Assembly: GCA_045636385.1 (NCBI GenBank) | Contig: JAZTXK010000030.1 | Span: 7,425-71,424 of the forward strand | From: CAG-390 sp045636385 | GTDB lineage: Bacteria; Bacillota; Clostridia; Oscillospirales; CAG-272 | Length of the DNA stretch: 64,000 bases | Direction of reading: 5' to 3' | Part shown: positions 7,328-16,179 of the stretch, piece by piece | How positions within the stretch are numbered: position 1 is the stretch's first letter | Layout of the letters: the number at the start of each line of letters is the position of its first letter | Program-made: the position numbers and the translations under genes | Notes under the pieces: generated by a model | The model's input: the letters and a program-made list of their open reading frames with translations, nothing else | Database searches by the model: none | Told to the model about the DNA's origin: nothing

Positions 7328-8800
7328 TTAGTTGAGTGCGTCTTCGATTGCGGCTTTCAGTGTTTCGTAATCGACCGAGCCGTCGAAGCGGGCGGTGATG
7401 ACGCCTTCCGAGTCGAGGACGAGGGTCATCGGCCACGTGTCGCCGCCGCCGAGGGCGTAGAAGTAGGAGTCGGTCTCGTCATTCTGTCCGAAAAGCATCT
7501 TCGAATCGGGATAATTCGCAAGCACGAAGTCGAGCGCGGTATCTGCGGCGTAGCTTGAATGGATCGCGATAAATACCGCTTCGCCGTCAAATTCGGTTGC
7601 AAGCTCGTCAAAGTGAGGAAGCTCGGCAACGCAAGGGCCGCACCAGGTGCCCCAAAAGTTGATAACGCGAACCTTACTGTTCGTGGTGGTCACGCTGAAG
7701 CCGAATGTCTGGTCGGAATTGTAAAGCGGAATCTCGTCGTCGGGGCACATCTGTCCGACCTCGGCGCCCGTTGTGGTTTCGGGGACTGTATCGATGAAGT
7801 TGTAGTAAACAAGCGCGCCGCAAAGGACTACTGCAAGAATTGCCGCGACGATTCGCTTGCCGATCTTATTCTTTTTGATGATCTTTTCGTCCTTTGCCTC
7901 CTCGCCGGTTAAAGGCGCGCCGCCCGGTGTTCCGGGATCAAGCAGGAAACGCGGGCCTCTGCGGTAGATCGCGGAGGTCGGGCATTCGGAGATACAGTCG
8001 CCGCACTGAATACATTCGGTGTCGCCGACCTTTGAGATGTCCATCTTGCAGACCGAAAGGCATCGTCCGCACTCGGTGCATTTGTCGTTTTCAACCGAAA
8101 CGCCGACGAAGGAGATCTTGTTGAAAAGACCGTAAATGAGTCCGAGCGGGCAGAAGAAGCGGCAGAAGAAGCGGTAAATGAATACCGCGCCGAGCATAAA
8201 GACGACGAGAAGGAAGAATTTCCAGGTGAAAAGCGGGCCGAGCATCGAGAACATATTCTCGTTTTCGGGGTTTGAAAGGAGTCCGACCGCGCCCTCAAGC
8301 GTTCCCGCGGGGCATATGTATTTGCAGAATGCGGGCAGAACGAACTCGCGGAAGGCGTAAATGAGGGGAAGTGCGAAGACGAAAACGGCAAGGATGACGT
8401 ACTTCAGCTTCGAGAGTATTTTTGTGAAGCGATTTTTCTTGATTTTGGGCGTTTTGATCTTGTAAATAAGATCCTGAATGAGTCCGAAGGGGCAAAGAAA
8501 TCCGCAGATCCAGCGTCCGAAAAGGAGCGCATAGAGCAGAATGATGCCCACCATATAGTAGGGGATCGACTTGTTTGCCGCCGTCAGCGCGTTCTGAAGC
8601 GAGCCGAGGGGGCAAGCGGCAGATGCCGCGGGGCAGGAATAGCAGTTGATGCCGGGTGCGCAGATGCCTTTCAGACTTCCGCGGTAGATACGTCCGTTGC
8701 CGAAGCCTTTGAGGTTAGCGTTGAAGAGAAGTGCGGCGTAGAGCTGGATGAGTCGGCGCTTGGTTGGCTTGTGAGAGGAGAACCATTCTTTAATTTTCAT
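7328..8800 (-). CDS. Membrane polyferredoxin fused to a TlpA/thioredoxin-like domain
   Basis: The 490-residue protein begins with a NapH/CcoG-like membrane region (about residues 15-235) carrying CPxGxxQ-type motifs (CPAASAACPLGSL, CGFLCPFGLIQD, CKYICPAGTLEG, CRFFCPLGLIYG). Two 4Fe-4S clusters follow (Cys241/244/247/251 and Cys263/266/269/273). A further transmembrane helix (about 318-334) leads to an extracytoplasmic TlpA-like domain with active site WCGPC (Cys387, Cys390). It probably passes electrons across the membrane to reduce extracytoplasmic disulfides. It lies 12 bases after the CXXC membrane protein gene in one operon. In related genomes the ferredoxin and TlpA parts are usually separate proteins; here they are fused. 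Confidence 0.88.
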   Translation of the reverse strand: MKIKEWFSSHKPTKRRLIQLYAALLFNANLKGFGNGRIYRGSLKGICAPGINCYSCPAASAACPLGSLQNALTAANKSIPYYMVGIILLYALLFGRWICGFLCPFGLIQDLIYKIKTPKIKKNRFTKILSKLKYVILAVFVFALPLIYAFREFVLPAFCKYICPAGTLEGAVGLLSNPENENMFSMLGPLFTWKFFLLVVFMLGAVFIYRFFCRFFCPLGLIYGLFNKISFVGVSVENDKCTECGRCLSVCKMDISKVGDTECIQCGDCISECPTSAIYRRGPRFLLDPGTPGGAPLTGEEAKDEKIIKKNKIGKRIVAAILAVVLCGALVYYNFIDTVPETTTGAEVGQMCPDDEIPLYNSDQTFGFSVTTTNSKVRVINFWGTWCGPCVAELPHFDELATEFDGEAVFIAIHSSYAADTALDFVLANYPDSKMLFGQNDETDSYFYALGGGDTWPMTLVLDSEGVITARFDGSVDYETLKAAIEDALN

Positions 8801-8812
8801 CTTTCTTCCTCC

Positions 8813-9574
8813 TTAACCCAGACCGATGCACTCGGTGCAAATGCGGATTGCTTTCTGCAGAACGTCGTAAAAACCGTCCTGCGTCATGCCGATAACGATG
8901 AGCGCGCAAGCAATTCCAACGAGAATGAGGCGGGCGATTTTTACCTTGTTTTCGTTATTTTTGACAGCTTTTTTATCTGATTTTTCATCCGAAGATATAG
9001 CAACTTTTGTCCACTCGATTTCCTTTTCTGCGCTCTTTCTTTCGATGATCGAAAGTGCGAAAAGAAGCACGCCGGAGACGGTCGCGCCGATTGCAAGCGC
9101 GGTAACAACTCGCAGAAGCGCGGGTGTGAGGTTTGCTACGGTGAAGGAATCATAGTCGCAGAGAACGATTACTGCGGGAACGAAGGAGATAGCGCAGATC
9201 AGAGCGCAGACCGTGCGCGCGATCTTTCGGATGGAACGCTGACGCGCGATTCCCGTGTGGGTACAGTCAGCGGGGAGCTTCTTTTGCAGTATTCGAAGCT
9301 TGATGAAGGGATCTTTGTCGATTTTTAACTTGGAATTGGGCATAGGAAGTGCGATATTGAGAATAATTCCCGCAAAAACCGCACCGATTGCCACCCAAAG
9401 CGGAGCGGCTATCTTGGCGTATTCCGCACCAATGCTTTCGGGCGTGTAGGGCGAATCGCCCAGATTATAGATCGCGTAAGCCGAAACGATCAGACAAACG
9501 GCGGCAACGATCAGCGCGGTGGAGATAACACAGCCGCAAACGGTATGTATCAGCCGTAACTTTTTCTCGTTCAT
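8813..9574 (-). CDS. Membrane protein with C-terminal CD1871A-type CXXC motif
   Basis: The 253-residue protein has about five hydrophobic segments (near 12-33, 57-75, 117-138, 153-178, 215-231) with a charged cytoplasmic loop at 180-212. Its C-terminus KAIRICTECIGLG (Cys246, Cys249) matches the CD1871A family of short CXXC proteins that are found next to membrane 4Fe-4S/TlpA genes in Clostridia. It is much longer than those roughly 60-residue proteins, so the CXXC tail appears joined to an extra membrane module. First gene of the operon with the polyferredoxin-TlpA fusion; a GGAGGAG site precedes its ATG. Confidence 0.72.
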   Translation of the reverse strand: MNEKKLRLIHTVCGCVISTALIVAAVCLIVSAYAIYNLGDSPYTPESIGAEYAKIAAPLWVAIGAVFAGIILNIALPMPNSKLKIDKDPFIKLRILQKKLPADCTHTGIARQRSIRKIARTVCALICAISFVPAVIVLCDYDSFTVANLTPALLRVVTALAIGATVSGVLLFALSIIERKSAEKEIEWTKVAISSDEKSDKKAVKNNENKVKIARLILVGIACALIVIGMTQDGFYDVLQKAIRICTECIGLG

Positions 9575-9687
9575 TAATAAAAACTCCTCCAGAGAATAAA
9601 TGCATATTAAATCATTATATTATACCATATTATTCGGAAAAAGTCAAATGCGAATTTAGGAGAGCAATATTTGACCAACGTATAATA

Positions 9688-9735
9688 AAAGTTTTTGAAG
9701 ATTCTTAAGGAACTTTTTTCAAAAAGTTCCTTAAG
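9688..9735. repeat. Partial copy of the AAGGAACTTTTT hairpin repeat, inverted
   Basis: Perfect 15-base arms CTTAAGGAACTTTTT / AAAAAGTTCCTTAAG (9704-9735) preceded by AAAAGTTTTTGAAGATT, the reverse complement of the tail of the copy at 7272-7320. The remaining parts of the composite element are absent. Confidence 0.7.
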
Positions 9736-9748
9736 CAGAGCTCGAACA

Positions 9749-9949
9749 CTTGCCTTCGGCAAGCTACAAATCCGATTTGTCGGCTCACGCCTCCATTTTC
9801 CTTCGGAAAAACACCGGATCTGCACGGAGTCTCGATTCAATGCGAAGGCTTAAGCCTTCGCTTCTGAGCTTCAAAATCCCGAAGCTCTGCTTCGGGATTT
9901 TGGACAGAGTCAATACTTCCCGAATGTAGGGAAGTATTGTGCTCTGTCC
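9749..9949. repeat. Cluster of intergenic hairpins
   Basis: Five non-identical perfect or near-perfect hairpins in 200 bases: CTTGCC/GGCAAG (9749-9763), TTTTCC/GGAAAA (9796-9810), GCGAAGGCTT/AAGCCTTCGC (9842-9861), AAAATCCCGAAG/CTTCGGGATTTT (9873-9901) and a long one with arms GGACAGAG/CTCTGTCC plus CAATACTTCCC/GGGAAGTATTG (9903-9949). No reading frame of note lies in this 518-base gap. Confidence 0.65.
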
Positions 9950-9951
9950 CC

Positions 9952-10043
9952 CCTTTTTATAATATTCCGTCCTTGACTTCCTTCAGGCTAAAAAATCCCG
10001 CGCGGCGCTCTATACCCACCCTCCCCCTCCCGCAAGCGGGAGG
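9952..10043. repeat. Dispersed intergenic repeat D, copy 1
   Basis: Shared blocks with 24083-24181: CGTCCTTGA, CTTCAG, CGCGCGG, TACCCACCC and a final hairpin CCCTCCCGCAAGCGGGAGGG. Identity between copies looks to be about two thirds by eye. Confidence 0.55.
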
Positions 10044-10092
10044 GCATTTTGATAAAATTCGGGAGCGCAAATGCGCTCCCGCAGGTTGTTTT

Positions 10093-10698
10093 TCAGTTAA
10101 CTCTCATCCGTTCAGCTGCCCATTTTTCATAAACTTTTATGCAAATAAACCTTTGATAAATGAAGTATAATGCTATGTTTACGATGATAGAAATGATAAA
10201 TAGAGCTATACCCATAAATCCTGCTTTTTTACCGAATACCAAATGCAACACGTTCAAAAGCATACTCTGAGGAAAGATCAGAAACAGCGGAACGGGGATC
10301 CCGATAAATCTCGCAAGTGAAATCAATCCGTAAGTCGAGGAAAAATATATCAGCAAGCGTTTTCCTTTCTCCGAGAAATATTTTGGTGAAAACTCCGAAA
10401 GATTGAATTTTTCGGTTTCTATTTCGGCGAGAAAAGCACGCTTTTCTTCGGTTTTGCTTTGAAATCTGAACAAAGATAATGCATAAAAACCGATGAAAGC
10501 GGCTGACTGCAATAATGCGTAGAAAACAGTAAGAAAGATGTTCTGCTTTTCTCCCGATGCGAAAGCCTCACCGAATTCAAGCACGGCACCGCCGAAAAAC
10601 ATACCTACAACTGTGGTTAGAGCGAGATAAATAACGAAAAGTATTGCGTTTATTAAGAAAATTTCTTTAAGAAAACTTTTTAAATTTGGTTTGCCCAT
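10093..10698 (-). CDS. Hypothetical four-helix membrane protein of the ABC operon
   Basis: The 201-residue product has hydrophobic segments at about 13-35, 58-76, 118-145 and 157-180 with a basic C-terminus. I do not recognise a family. The start at 10696-10698 was chosen for its AAGGAG site 6 bases upstream, rather than the ATG 12 codons earlier. It follows the ABC permease by 59 bases and is the last gene of the sigma-ABC operon, so it may be an accessory subunit or an immunity-like membrane protein; both are guesses. Confidence 0.6.
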   Translation of the reverse strand: MGKPNLKSFLKEIFLINAILFVIYLALTTVVGMFFGGAVLEFGEAFASGEKQNIFLTVFYALLQSAAFIGFYALSLFRFQSKTEEKRAFLAEIETEKFNLSEFSPKYFSEKGKRLLIYFSSTYGLISLARFIGIPVPLFLIFPQSMLLNVLHLVFGKKAGFMGIALFIISIIVNIALYFIYQRFICIKVYEKWAAERMRVN

Positions 10699-10757
10699 CT
10701 TTTTCTCCTTTAATGATGCGGGCTTAGTACGCAAATTGAACGACTAAGCCCTCTTTC

Positions 10758-11471
10758 TTATTTTACAATAATTTTGTTTTTCTTGAAAAGCACGGTAAAC
10801 AATACGGTAAATACTGCAAGATTTGCTCCGATTATCAGCAAACGCTCGGGAATATTTGCGTAATAACAGTCCCATACGTCGCCGATGAGGTCGTTAATTT
10901 GCATTGTGTACCAGAATCTCGCGATCTTTGAAAACGCGGGGTTGCTTGCCGCTATTGTGGGCACCGTTCCGTTGAATATCGCGATCATTGATACCACTGC
11001 GGATGCGGCGCTTTGATTCTTTGTTTGCACCGTCATCAGGCTTCCGAATACGAGAGTGGTAAGCGTTCCGAGTAGGATTGAGAGCACGAACCAAAGCAGC
11101 GAAATGCCCGTGAGTCCGCCGATAAGACCGAAAATAACGGCAATTACGCAAGAAACGGACATAATATACAGCGTTATTCCGAGCAGATATTCAAGCGGCT
11201 TGACGTTTGATATGATCAGCATTCGCGTGACTCCCGTGAACTTGTCTTCGCGGATGATTCCGTTGATGGCGGTGAAGGGTGTCATACCCGTGAAGACCGT
11301 GGACATACTCATCACTATGCTCATCCGATATATTTCCGATCCGTCGGAACGCATCATCACGAATATCAGGCAGATGAGAGGAAAGACCGCAAAGCTGAAT
11401 AATATGCTTGTATTATGCGCCGTGTCGAGCATTTGCTTCTTCAGAACGGCAAGTATTCGTCTGAATTTCAT
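10758..11471 (-). CDS. ABC-2 type transporter permease
   Basis: The 237-residue protein has six predicted transmembrane segments (first near residues 22-42, last near 213-233) and the ABC-2 membrane family pattern, including the loop FTAINGIIREDKFTGVTRML that usually contacts the ATPase. It overlaps the preceding ATPase gene by 4 bases, so the two form one exporter. The substrate is unknown; transporters of this kind often export bacteriocins, antibiotics or lipids. Confidence 0.85.
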   Translation of the reverse strand: MKFRRILAVLKKQMLDTAHNTSILFSFAVFPLICLIFVMMRSDGSEIYRMSIVMSMSTVFTGMTPFTAINGIIREDKFTGVTRMLIISNVKPLEYLLGITLYIMSVSCVIAVIFGLIGGLTGISLLWFVLSILLGTLTTLVFGSLMTVQTKNQSAASAVVSMIAIFNGTVPTIAASNPAFSKIARFWYTMQINDLIGDVWDCYYANIPERLLIIGANLAVFTVLFTVLFKKNKIIVK

Positions 11472-12319
11472 TTACTTGCGCCTCCCTTCGTGATAGCTAA
11501 AAATACGTCCTCGAGGCTCGGCTCGGAGGAATGTATCGAAACTATCTGTCCGCTTCTCAAATAATCGGAAACTGTTTCGGCGGCCTCCGCTTTGTTGGGC
11601 AGAATGATCCTTTCGCCGTTCTTGAGCAGTATATTGAGCGCATTTTCAATATCGTATTTACGGCAGATCTCGTCGGGCGCGCCGTTTTCTATCAAAACGC
11701 CGCCGCAGAGCATAGCAACGCGGTCGCAAAGAGCCATCGCTTCGTCCATTCTGTGAGTCGTCAGAAAGATCGTCGTTCCCGCATCCTTAAGCGATAGGAT
11801 GAGCTTGTGAACGTCGGCGGTGTTCAGCGGATCGAGCCCGCTCGTCGGTTCGTCAAGAAATAAAAGTTTCGGGGAATGCAGTATCGCTCTTGCAATGATA
11901 AGGCGCTGGCGCATTCCTTTTGAAAGCTTGTAAGCTTTGGTCTTGGCGTTCTCGGTCAGATTGACTTTATCGAGCGCTTCGGATATGCGATTTTTGTCCG
12001 TGCCGTGAATATCGGTATAAACGGAAAGGTTCTGCTCGCAGGTCAAACGCTCAAAAAGTCCGGGAATGTCGAAAACCATTCCCATTTTCGAATATTCTTT
12101 GTCGCCGAGTTGTTTAGTATCGGTGCCGAATACAAAGGCTTTGCCGCCCGTCGGTATCAACTGTCCCGTAAGAATGTTGACAAGTGTGGTCTTTCCGACG
12201 CCCGACGGACCTATAAGTCCGATGATCTCGCCCGGCTTTACTGTAAGATCAATTCCTTTGAGTACCTTGTGACCCTGAAAGGACATTTGAAGCTGTCTTG
12301 TTTCAATGATGTATTCCAT
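11468..12319 (-). CDS. ABC transporter ATP-binding protein
   Basis: The 283-residue ATPase shows Walker A GPSGVGKTT (residues 37-45), signature LSKGMRQR, Walker B LLFLDEPTSGLDP and the H-loop TTHRMDEA. The start at 12317-12319 is preceded by AAGGAG at 6 bases; an upstream in-frame ATG lacks a site. It powers the adjacent ABC-2 permease. The gene begins 10 bases after the sigma-like gene ends, which ties its expression to that regulator. Confidence 0.92.
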   Translation of the reverse strand: MEYIIETRQLQMSFQGHKVLKGIDLTVKPGEIIGLIGPSGVGKTTLVNILTGQLIPTGGKAFVFGTDTKQLGDKEYSKMGMVFDIPGLFERLTCEQNLSVYTDIHGTDKNRISEALDKVNLTENAKTKAYKLSKGMRQRLIIARAILHSPKLLFLDEPTSGLDPLNTADVHKLILSLKDAGTTIFLTTHRMDEAMALCDRVAMLCGGVLIENGAPDEICRKYDIENALNILLKNGERIILPNKAEAAETVSDYLRSGQIVSIHSSEPSLEDVFLAITKGGASK

Positions 12320-12329
12320 ATCAAACTCC

Positions 12330-13979
12330 TTAAGGCATAATGAAAAATGCACCGATAGCGGGCGAGGTGTTCTCGTCGTATTTCAGCCAACCGCTCCCGA
12401 TCGCGTGTTTGACAGCGTAACCGAGGGGATGGCTTGTAATACATATCGATCCGAGCAGTGCATCGACCGTTTTATCGTTTTGTCGAATGCACTCGGGAAG
12501 ATCGGAGCAAAGAATATCACGGACGGTGACGTTCATTTTCTCGATCATATCTGTGATACTGCCTATCAGCTTTTTGCGAGTGCGTGCGTGCTCCCAGAAT
12601 TCCGTGCTGTACTGGTTGGCTTCGCAGTGCTTGAAGACGGATTGAGCTTTGTCTTTACGGATGATCACTACGTGCGGAATATACGTGTTGTCTTTTTTAT
12701 TGGCGTAGCCGTATTCGACGAGCTTTTCCGCGAGCGTGATATTTTCGGGCGGCTTCCCATCGACCATAAGGCGCAATTCGCGTGCTTCGTCCACAGAAAG
12801 ATTTGCCGGGGTTCTGTTCCATATTTCGCGGTATCCGAAGCGGTAATGAACAAATCCGTGGGCTTGGCTGTGAAAACCGACGGAATCGGGAATGAGATTG
12901 CATTTTTCGAATGCGACTACGTCCCATACGCCGTTGTTCGGTCTTTTTGTATTGCCGATCGTGGTCTTCGGAGAGTTCTTGGCAACCAGATAAAAGCTTT
13001 TGTAAAAGTCGGGGAGAAGCACCCATTTCGCTTCTTCATAGCTTTGATAGGGGCCGTAATAACAAAATCCCGCTTCATCGCATTGCTCCATAAATCTATC
13101 TATGTTTTCGGTCAGGAGCGCAACGAGCTGAGGCATAATGCCTTCGAAATAATAATGGATCTTTTCCTGCGCCGTGCGGCTGATGATGGGAAAATTCGTT
13201 TCGTATTTGTCCCCTTTTTCGATGAGCAGAGTTTGTTTTGTAAGATGATTCAGAATATCTTCCATATAGGGCAGTGCAGTGCCCACCTCGATCGCGAGTT
13301 CTTCTGCTGTCATTGGGTTATCGTAGCACGCGAGGAAGATGTTCTGATTGAGCTTGGGATCGAGCAAAGTCCAGGGCTGTCCGAGTTCTCCCGGTTTAGT
13401 GCAGATATTCGAATATGTAATTTCTTCGGGATTATAACTTCGCTTGCCAAATTCTCTTGCCATATCCATACCTTCTTTCAAAATTTCTCTTGCACGGAAA
13501 AGCCGTGACTTTACCGTGTTTTCGGGGAGTGAGAGTGCCGATGCGATCTCGCGGACGCTTTTGTTTTCGATGTAGTAGGCAACGACGATGTCGCGGTAAT
13601 CGCTCTTGATGAAAGCCAGCTCGCGGCGGAGCAGGGACATTTCCTCCGCGTGTATTATTTCACCGAGGATATTATCGCTTTCGTCTTCGATCTCATAATC
13701 GCCGATGTCGGAACCGGTTACCGACTCGTTACGGTTATGCTTTCGTGCCGCCCATACCGAATAACGGTTGCGCGCGATCTGCCATACCCACGCCGAAAAG
13801 CTCGTCGGGATAGTTCCGCCGTGTAAAGACGTAATTATCTGAAGCGCAATGTCCTGCGTAAGGTCTTCCGCCTCGTAATGATCCCCCGTCTTTTTCAGGC
13901 AGAAGTAAAAGAGCTTTTCCATATAGTTCTCGGTAAATTCCTTTATAAGCCGATCGCGCATATCGTTCGCCTGTTGCAT
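12330..13979 (-). CDS. Sigma-70-family factor with long C-terminal extension
   Basis: The 549-residue protein begins with ECF-like sigma regions 2 (YMEKLFYFCLKKTGDHYEAE, WQIARNRYSVW) and 4 (IVVAYYIENKSVREIASALS, ENTVKSRLFRAREILKEG), ending near residue 165. The remaining 380 residues include a winged-helix-like segment (MTAEELAIEVGTALPYMEDI, about 225-270) and an unrecognised globular domain. ECF factors with C-terminal extensions often use them as built-in sensors in place of an anti-sigma factor; none is seen here. The start follows GGGAGGTGAG. It heads the operon with the ABC exporter, suggesting it senses something the exporter handles. Confidence 0.82.
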   Translation of the reverse strand: MQQANDMRDRLIKEFTENYMEKLFYFCLKKTGDHYEAEDLTQDIALQIITSLHGGTIPTSFSAWVWQIARNRYSVWAARKHNRNESVTGSDIGDYEIEDESDNILGEIIHAEEMSLLRRELAFIKSDYRDIVVAYYIENKSVREIASALSLPENTVKSRLFRAREILKEGMDMAREFGKRSYNPEEITYSNICTKPGELGQPWTLLDPKLNQNIFLACYDNPMTAEELAIEVGTALPYMEDILNHLTKQTLLIEKGDKYETNFPIISRTAQEKIHYYFEGIMPQLVALLTENIDRFMEQCDEAGFCYYGPYQSYEEAKWVLLPDFYKSFYLVAKNSPKTTIGNTKRPNNGVWDVVAFEKCNLIPDSVGFHSQAHGFVHYRFGYREIWNRTPANLSVDEARELRLMVDGKPPENITLAEKLVEYGYANKKDNTYIPHVVIIRKDKAQSVFKHCEANQYSTEFWEHARTRKKLIGSITDMIEKMNVTVRDILCSDLPECIRQNDKTVDALLGSICITSHPLGYAVKHAIGSGWLKYDENTSPAIGAFFIMP

Positions 13980-14043
13980 CGTCTCACCTCCCGTCACCTC
14001 TATAGTGTGGCGCTTTTGAATTTGGTTGCATAGGTTTTTAAAA

Positions 14044-14072
14044 ATTATATCATATTTTTTTGAATTTGTAAA
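14044..14072 (-). promoter_or_regulatory. Promoter of the sigma-ABC operon
   Basis: On the minus strand TTTACA (14067-14072) and TATAAT (14044-14049) with a 17-base spacer, 65 bases before the start codon. Confidence 0.65.
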
Positions 14073-14221
14073 GTCACACAAAAAACACCAACATTTCACC
14101 CTCTTTTCGCGCAATTTTGTGTAATGTTCATATATATTTAATATATTTATGGTATACTATACTATGTGTCAAAATGCGATTATTATATATAATCGGAAGC
14201 TTAATTGAAAGGATCACCGAA

Positions 14222-15364
14222 ATGATTAAAATTTCTCACCTGGTGAAAAACTACGGCAATTTCACAGCCGTGGACGATATCAGCTTTGAGGTTGCTAAGG
14301 GCGAGGTTCTCGGATTCCTCGGTCCTAACGGCGCGGGCAAGAGTACCACGATGAATATGCTCACGGGCTATCTTTCCTCCACCTCGGGCTCGATCAAGAT
14401 CGGCGGCGTTGACGTGCTCGACGACCCGCTGAACGCAAAAAGACTGATCGGTTATCTCCCCGAGCAGCCTCCGCTCTACCCCGATATGACAGTTGAAGAG
14501 TATCTCTCCTTTGCTTACGACCTCAAAAACTGTAAGCTCAACAAGGAAAAGCACCTCCGCGAGATCTGCGAGGTTGTTAAGATCACAGACGTTTACCACC
14601 GTATGCTCAAGAACCTCTCTAAGGGTTACAAGCAGCGTGTCGGCATCGCTCAGGCGCTTGTCGGCAACCCGCCCGTCATCATCTTTGACGAGCCCACCAT
14701 CGGTCTCGACCCCAAGCAGATCATCGAGATCAGAAACCTTATCCGTACCCTCGGTAAGGAGCACACCGTCATTCTCTCCACCCACATCCTGCAGGAGGTT
14801 CAGGCGGTCTGCGACAGAATCGTTATCATCAACAAGGGTAAGATCGTTGCAAACGAGCTGACCGAGAACATCTCCCGCGCAGTTGAGAACACCCGCCGCT
14901 TCAACGTCAAGATCAGCGGTCCTCAGCGCGACGTTCTTTCGATGCTCCGCAACCTTCCCGGCATCTGCTATGCCGAGGTTCTCGCGGCACGTGACGGCGA
15001 TGCTTATACTTATATGATCGAGAGCGAAGTCGGTATCGACATCCGCAAGAAGCTCTTCTGGGCGCTTGCTGATAAGAAGTGGCCGCTTATCGGTCTTGAG
15101 GCTCTCGGAATGAGCATTGAGGATATCTTTATCGCCGTTGTCGATAAGACTGCTCCCGAGGCTCAGCAGAAGGCAAAGAAGAAGACCCGCTACGAGGGCG
15201 TCCGCGCGGCGGAGGAAAAGGAAATCGCATCCGATATCGTTGATAAGACCGTAGAAGAGCAGAAGAATGCTAATTTTGAGGAAGAGGGCACCGATTCCGC
15301 TTACTACGAGGATCATTCGATCAAGGAAGACACCTTCGCATCCGACGACAAGAAGGACGAATAA
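14222..15364 (+). CDS. GldA-like ABC transporter ATP-binding protein
   Basis: The 380-residue ATPase carries Walker A GPNGAGKST, signature LSKGYKQR, Walker B VIIFDEPTIGLDP and H-loop STHILQEV. After the normal domain (to about residue 315) it has an unusual 60-residue charged tail rich in Glu, Lys and Asp with no predicted fold. The start at 14222 follows GAAAGGA. It is the first of four genes forming a GldA/GldF/GldG/DUF4340-type complex; a -10 box TATACT (14153-14158) is seen 64 bases upstream without a clear -35. Confidence 0.9.
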   Translation: MIKISHLVKNYGNFTAVDDISFEVAKGEVLGFLGPNGAGKSTTMNMLTGYLSSTSGSIKIGGVDVLDDPLNAKRLIGYLPEQPPLYPDMTVEEYLSFAYDLKNCKLNKEKHLREICEVVKITDVYHRMLKNLSKGYKQRVGIAQALVGNPPVIIFDEPTIGLDPKQIIEIRNLIRTLGKEHTVILSTHILQEVQAVCDRIVIINKGKIVANELTENISRAVENTRRFNVKISGPQRDVLSMLRNLPGICYAEVLAARDGDAYTYMIESEVGIDIRKKLFWALADKKWPLIGLEALGMSIEDIFIAVVDKTAPEAQQKAKKKTRYEGVRAAEEKEIASDIVDKTVEEQKNANFEEEGTDSAYYEDHSIKEDTFASDDKKDE

Positions 15365-15385
15365 CAGAAAGGAAGATCAAACGCA

Positions 15386-16159
15386 ATGCTTGCAATTTAT
15401 AAGAAGGAGATGCGTTCGTATTTCATCAACCCTGTTGGATACGTGTTTATCGGCGTTTTCCTTGCGCTTTCCGCAGGACTTTGCTGCTATACCACTCTCC
15501 AGAGCAATACCTACAGCACCGCATCCTATTACTATTGGCTCATACTCAGTATGATCATCATTATCCCGCTTCTCACAATGAGAACCTTCTCCGAGGAGCG
15601 TAAAATGCGCACCGAGCAGATGCTCCTGACCGCGCCCGTTTCGATCACGGGTATGGTTCTCGGCAAATATCTTGCCGCTATGACCATCTACGGCGGCAGC
15701 CTTCTCGTTTCCTGCATCAACCTTATTCCTCTTTACATTATCGGTAAGGAAGAAACCGCCGCAGACCCCGACGGTCTGACCATCAAGGGCCCCGTTACCC
15801 CCGAGATCGTAGGCTCCCTCCTCGGTGTGCTCCTCGTCGGCGCGGTATTCGTCGCGATCGGTATCCTCATCTCCTCGATGACCGAAAACCAGCTCTCCGC
15901 GGCTGTCGTTACCATCGCAGTTCTCGCAATAATGCTCATCCTCAATATCCTCAATAACGTAGGAACAGAGGAAGCGGGCACCAGACTTATCAACAACTAT
16001 GCAGTCCGCTACGTTATCGACTGGATCAGTGTCGTTTCGCGCTTCACCAATCTCCAGTACGGTATTCTCGACTGGTCTGCAATGCTTTACTACGTATCCA
16101 TGACCTTTATCGCAATCTATCTCACGGTGCGCGTTTACGAGCGTCGCCGTTGGGCTTAA
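15386..16159 (+). CDS. GldF-like ABC transporter permease
   Basis: The 257-residue membrane protein has six hydrophobic segments and the ABC-2/GldF N-terminus AIYKKEMRSYFINPVGYVF, with the MRTFSEERKMRTEQMLLTAP loop typical of the family. It would form the membrane channel with the preceding ATPase. It lies 21 bases after the ATPase gene. In Bacteroidetes GldF/GldG support gliding, but in Clostridia the same gene set occurs without motility, so the transported substrate is unknown. Confidence 0.9.
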   Translation: MLAIYKKEMRSYFINPVGYVFIGVFLALSAGLCCYTTLQSNTYSTASYYYWLILSMIIIIPLLTMRTFSEERKMRTEQMLLTAPVSITGMVLGKYLAAMTIYGGSLLVSCINLIPLYIIGKEETAADPDGLTIKGPVTPEIVGSLLGVLLVGAVFVAIGILISSMTENQLSAAVVTIAVLAIMLILNILNNVGTEEAGTRLINNYAVRYVIDWISVVSRFTNLQYGILDWSAMLYYVSMTFIAIYLTVRVYERRRWA

Positions 16160-16179
16160 GAGAAAGTGAGGAACGATAA

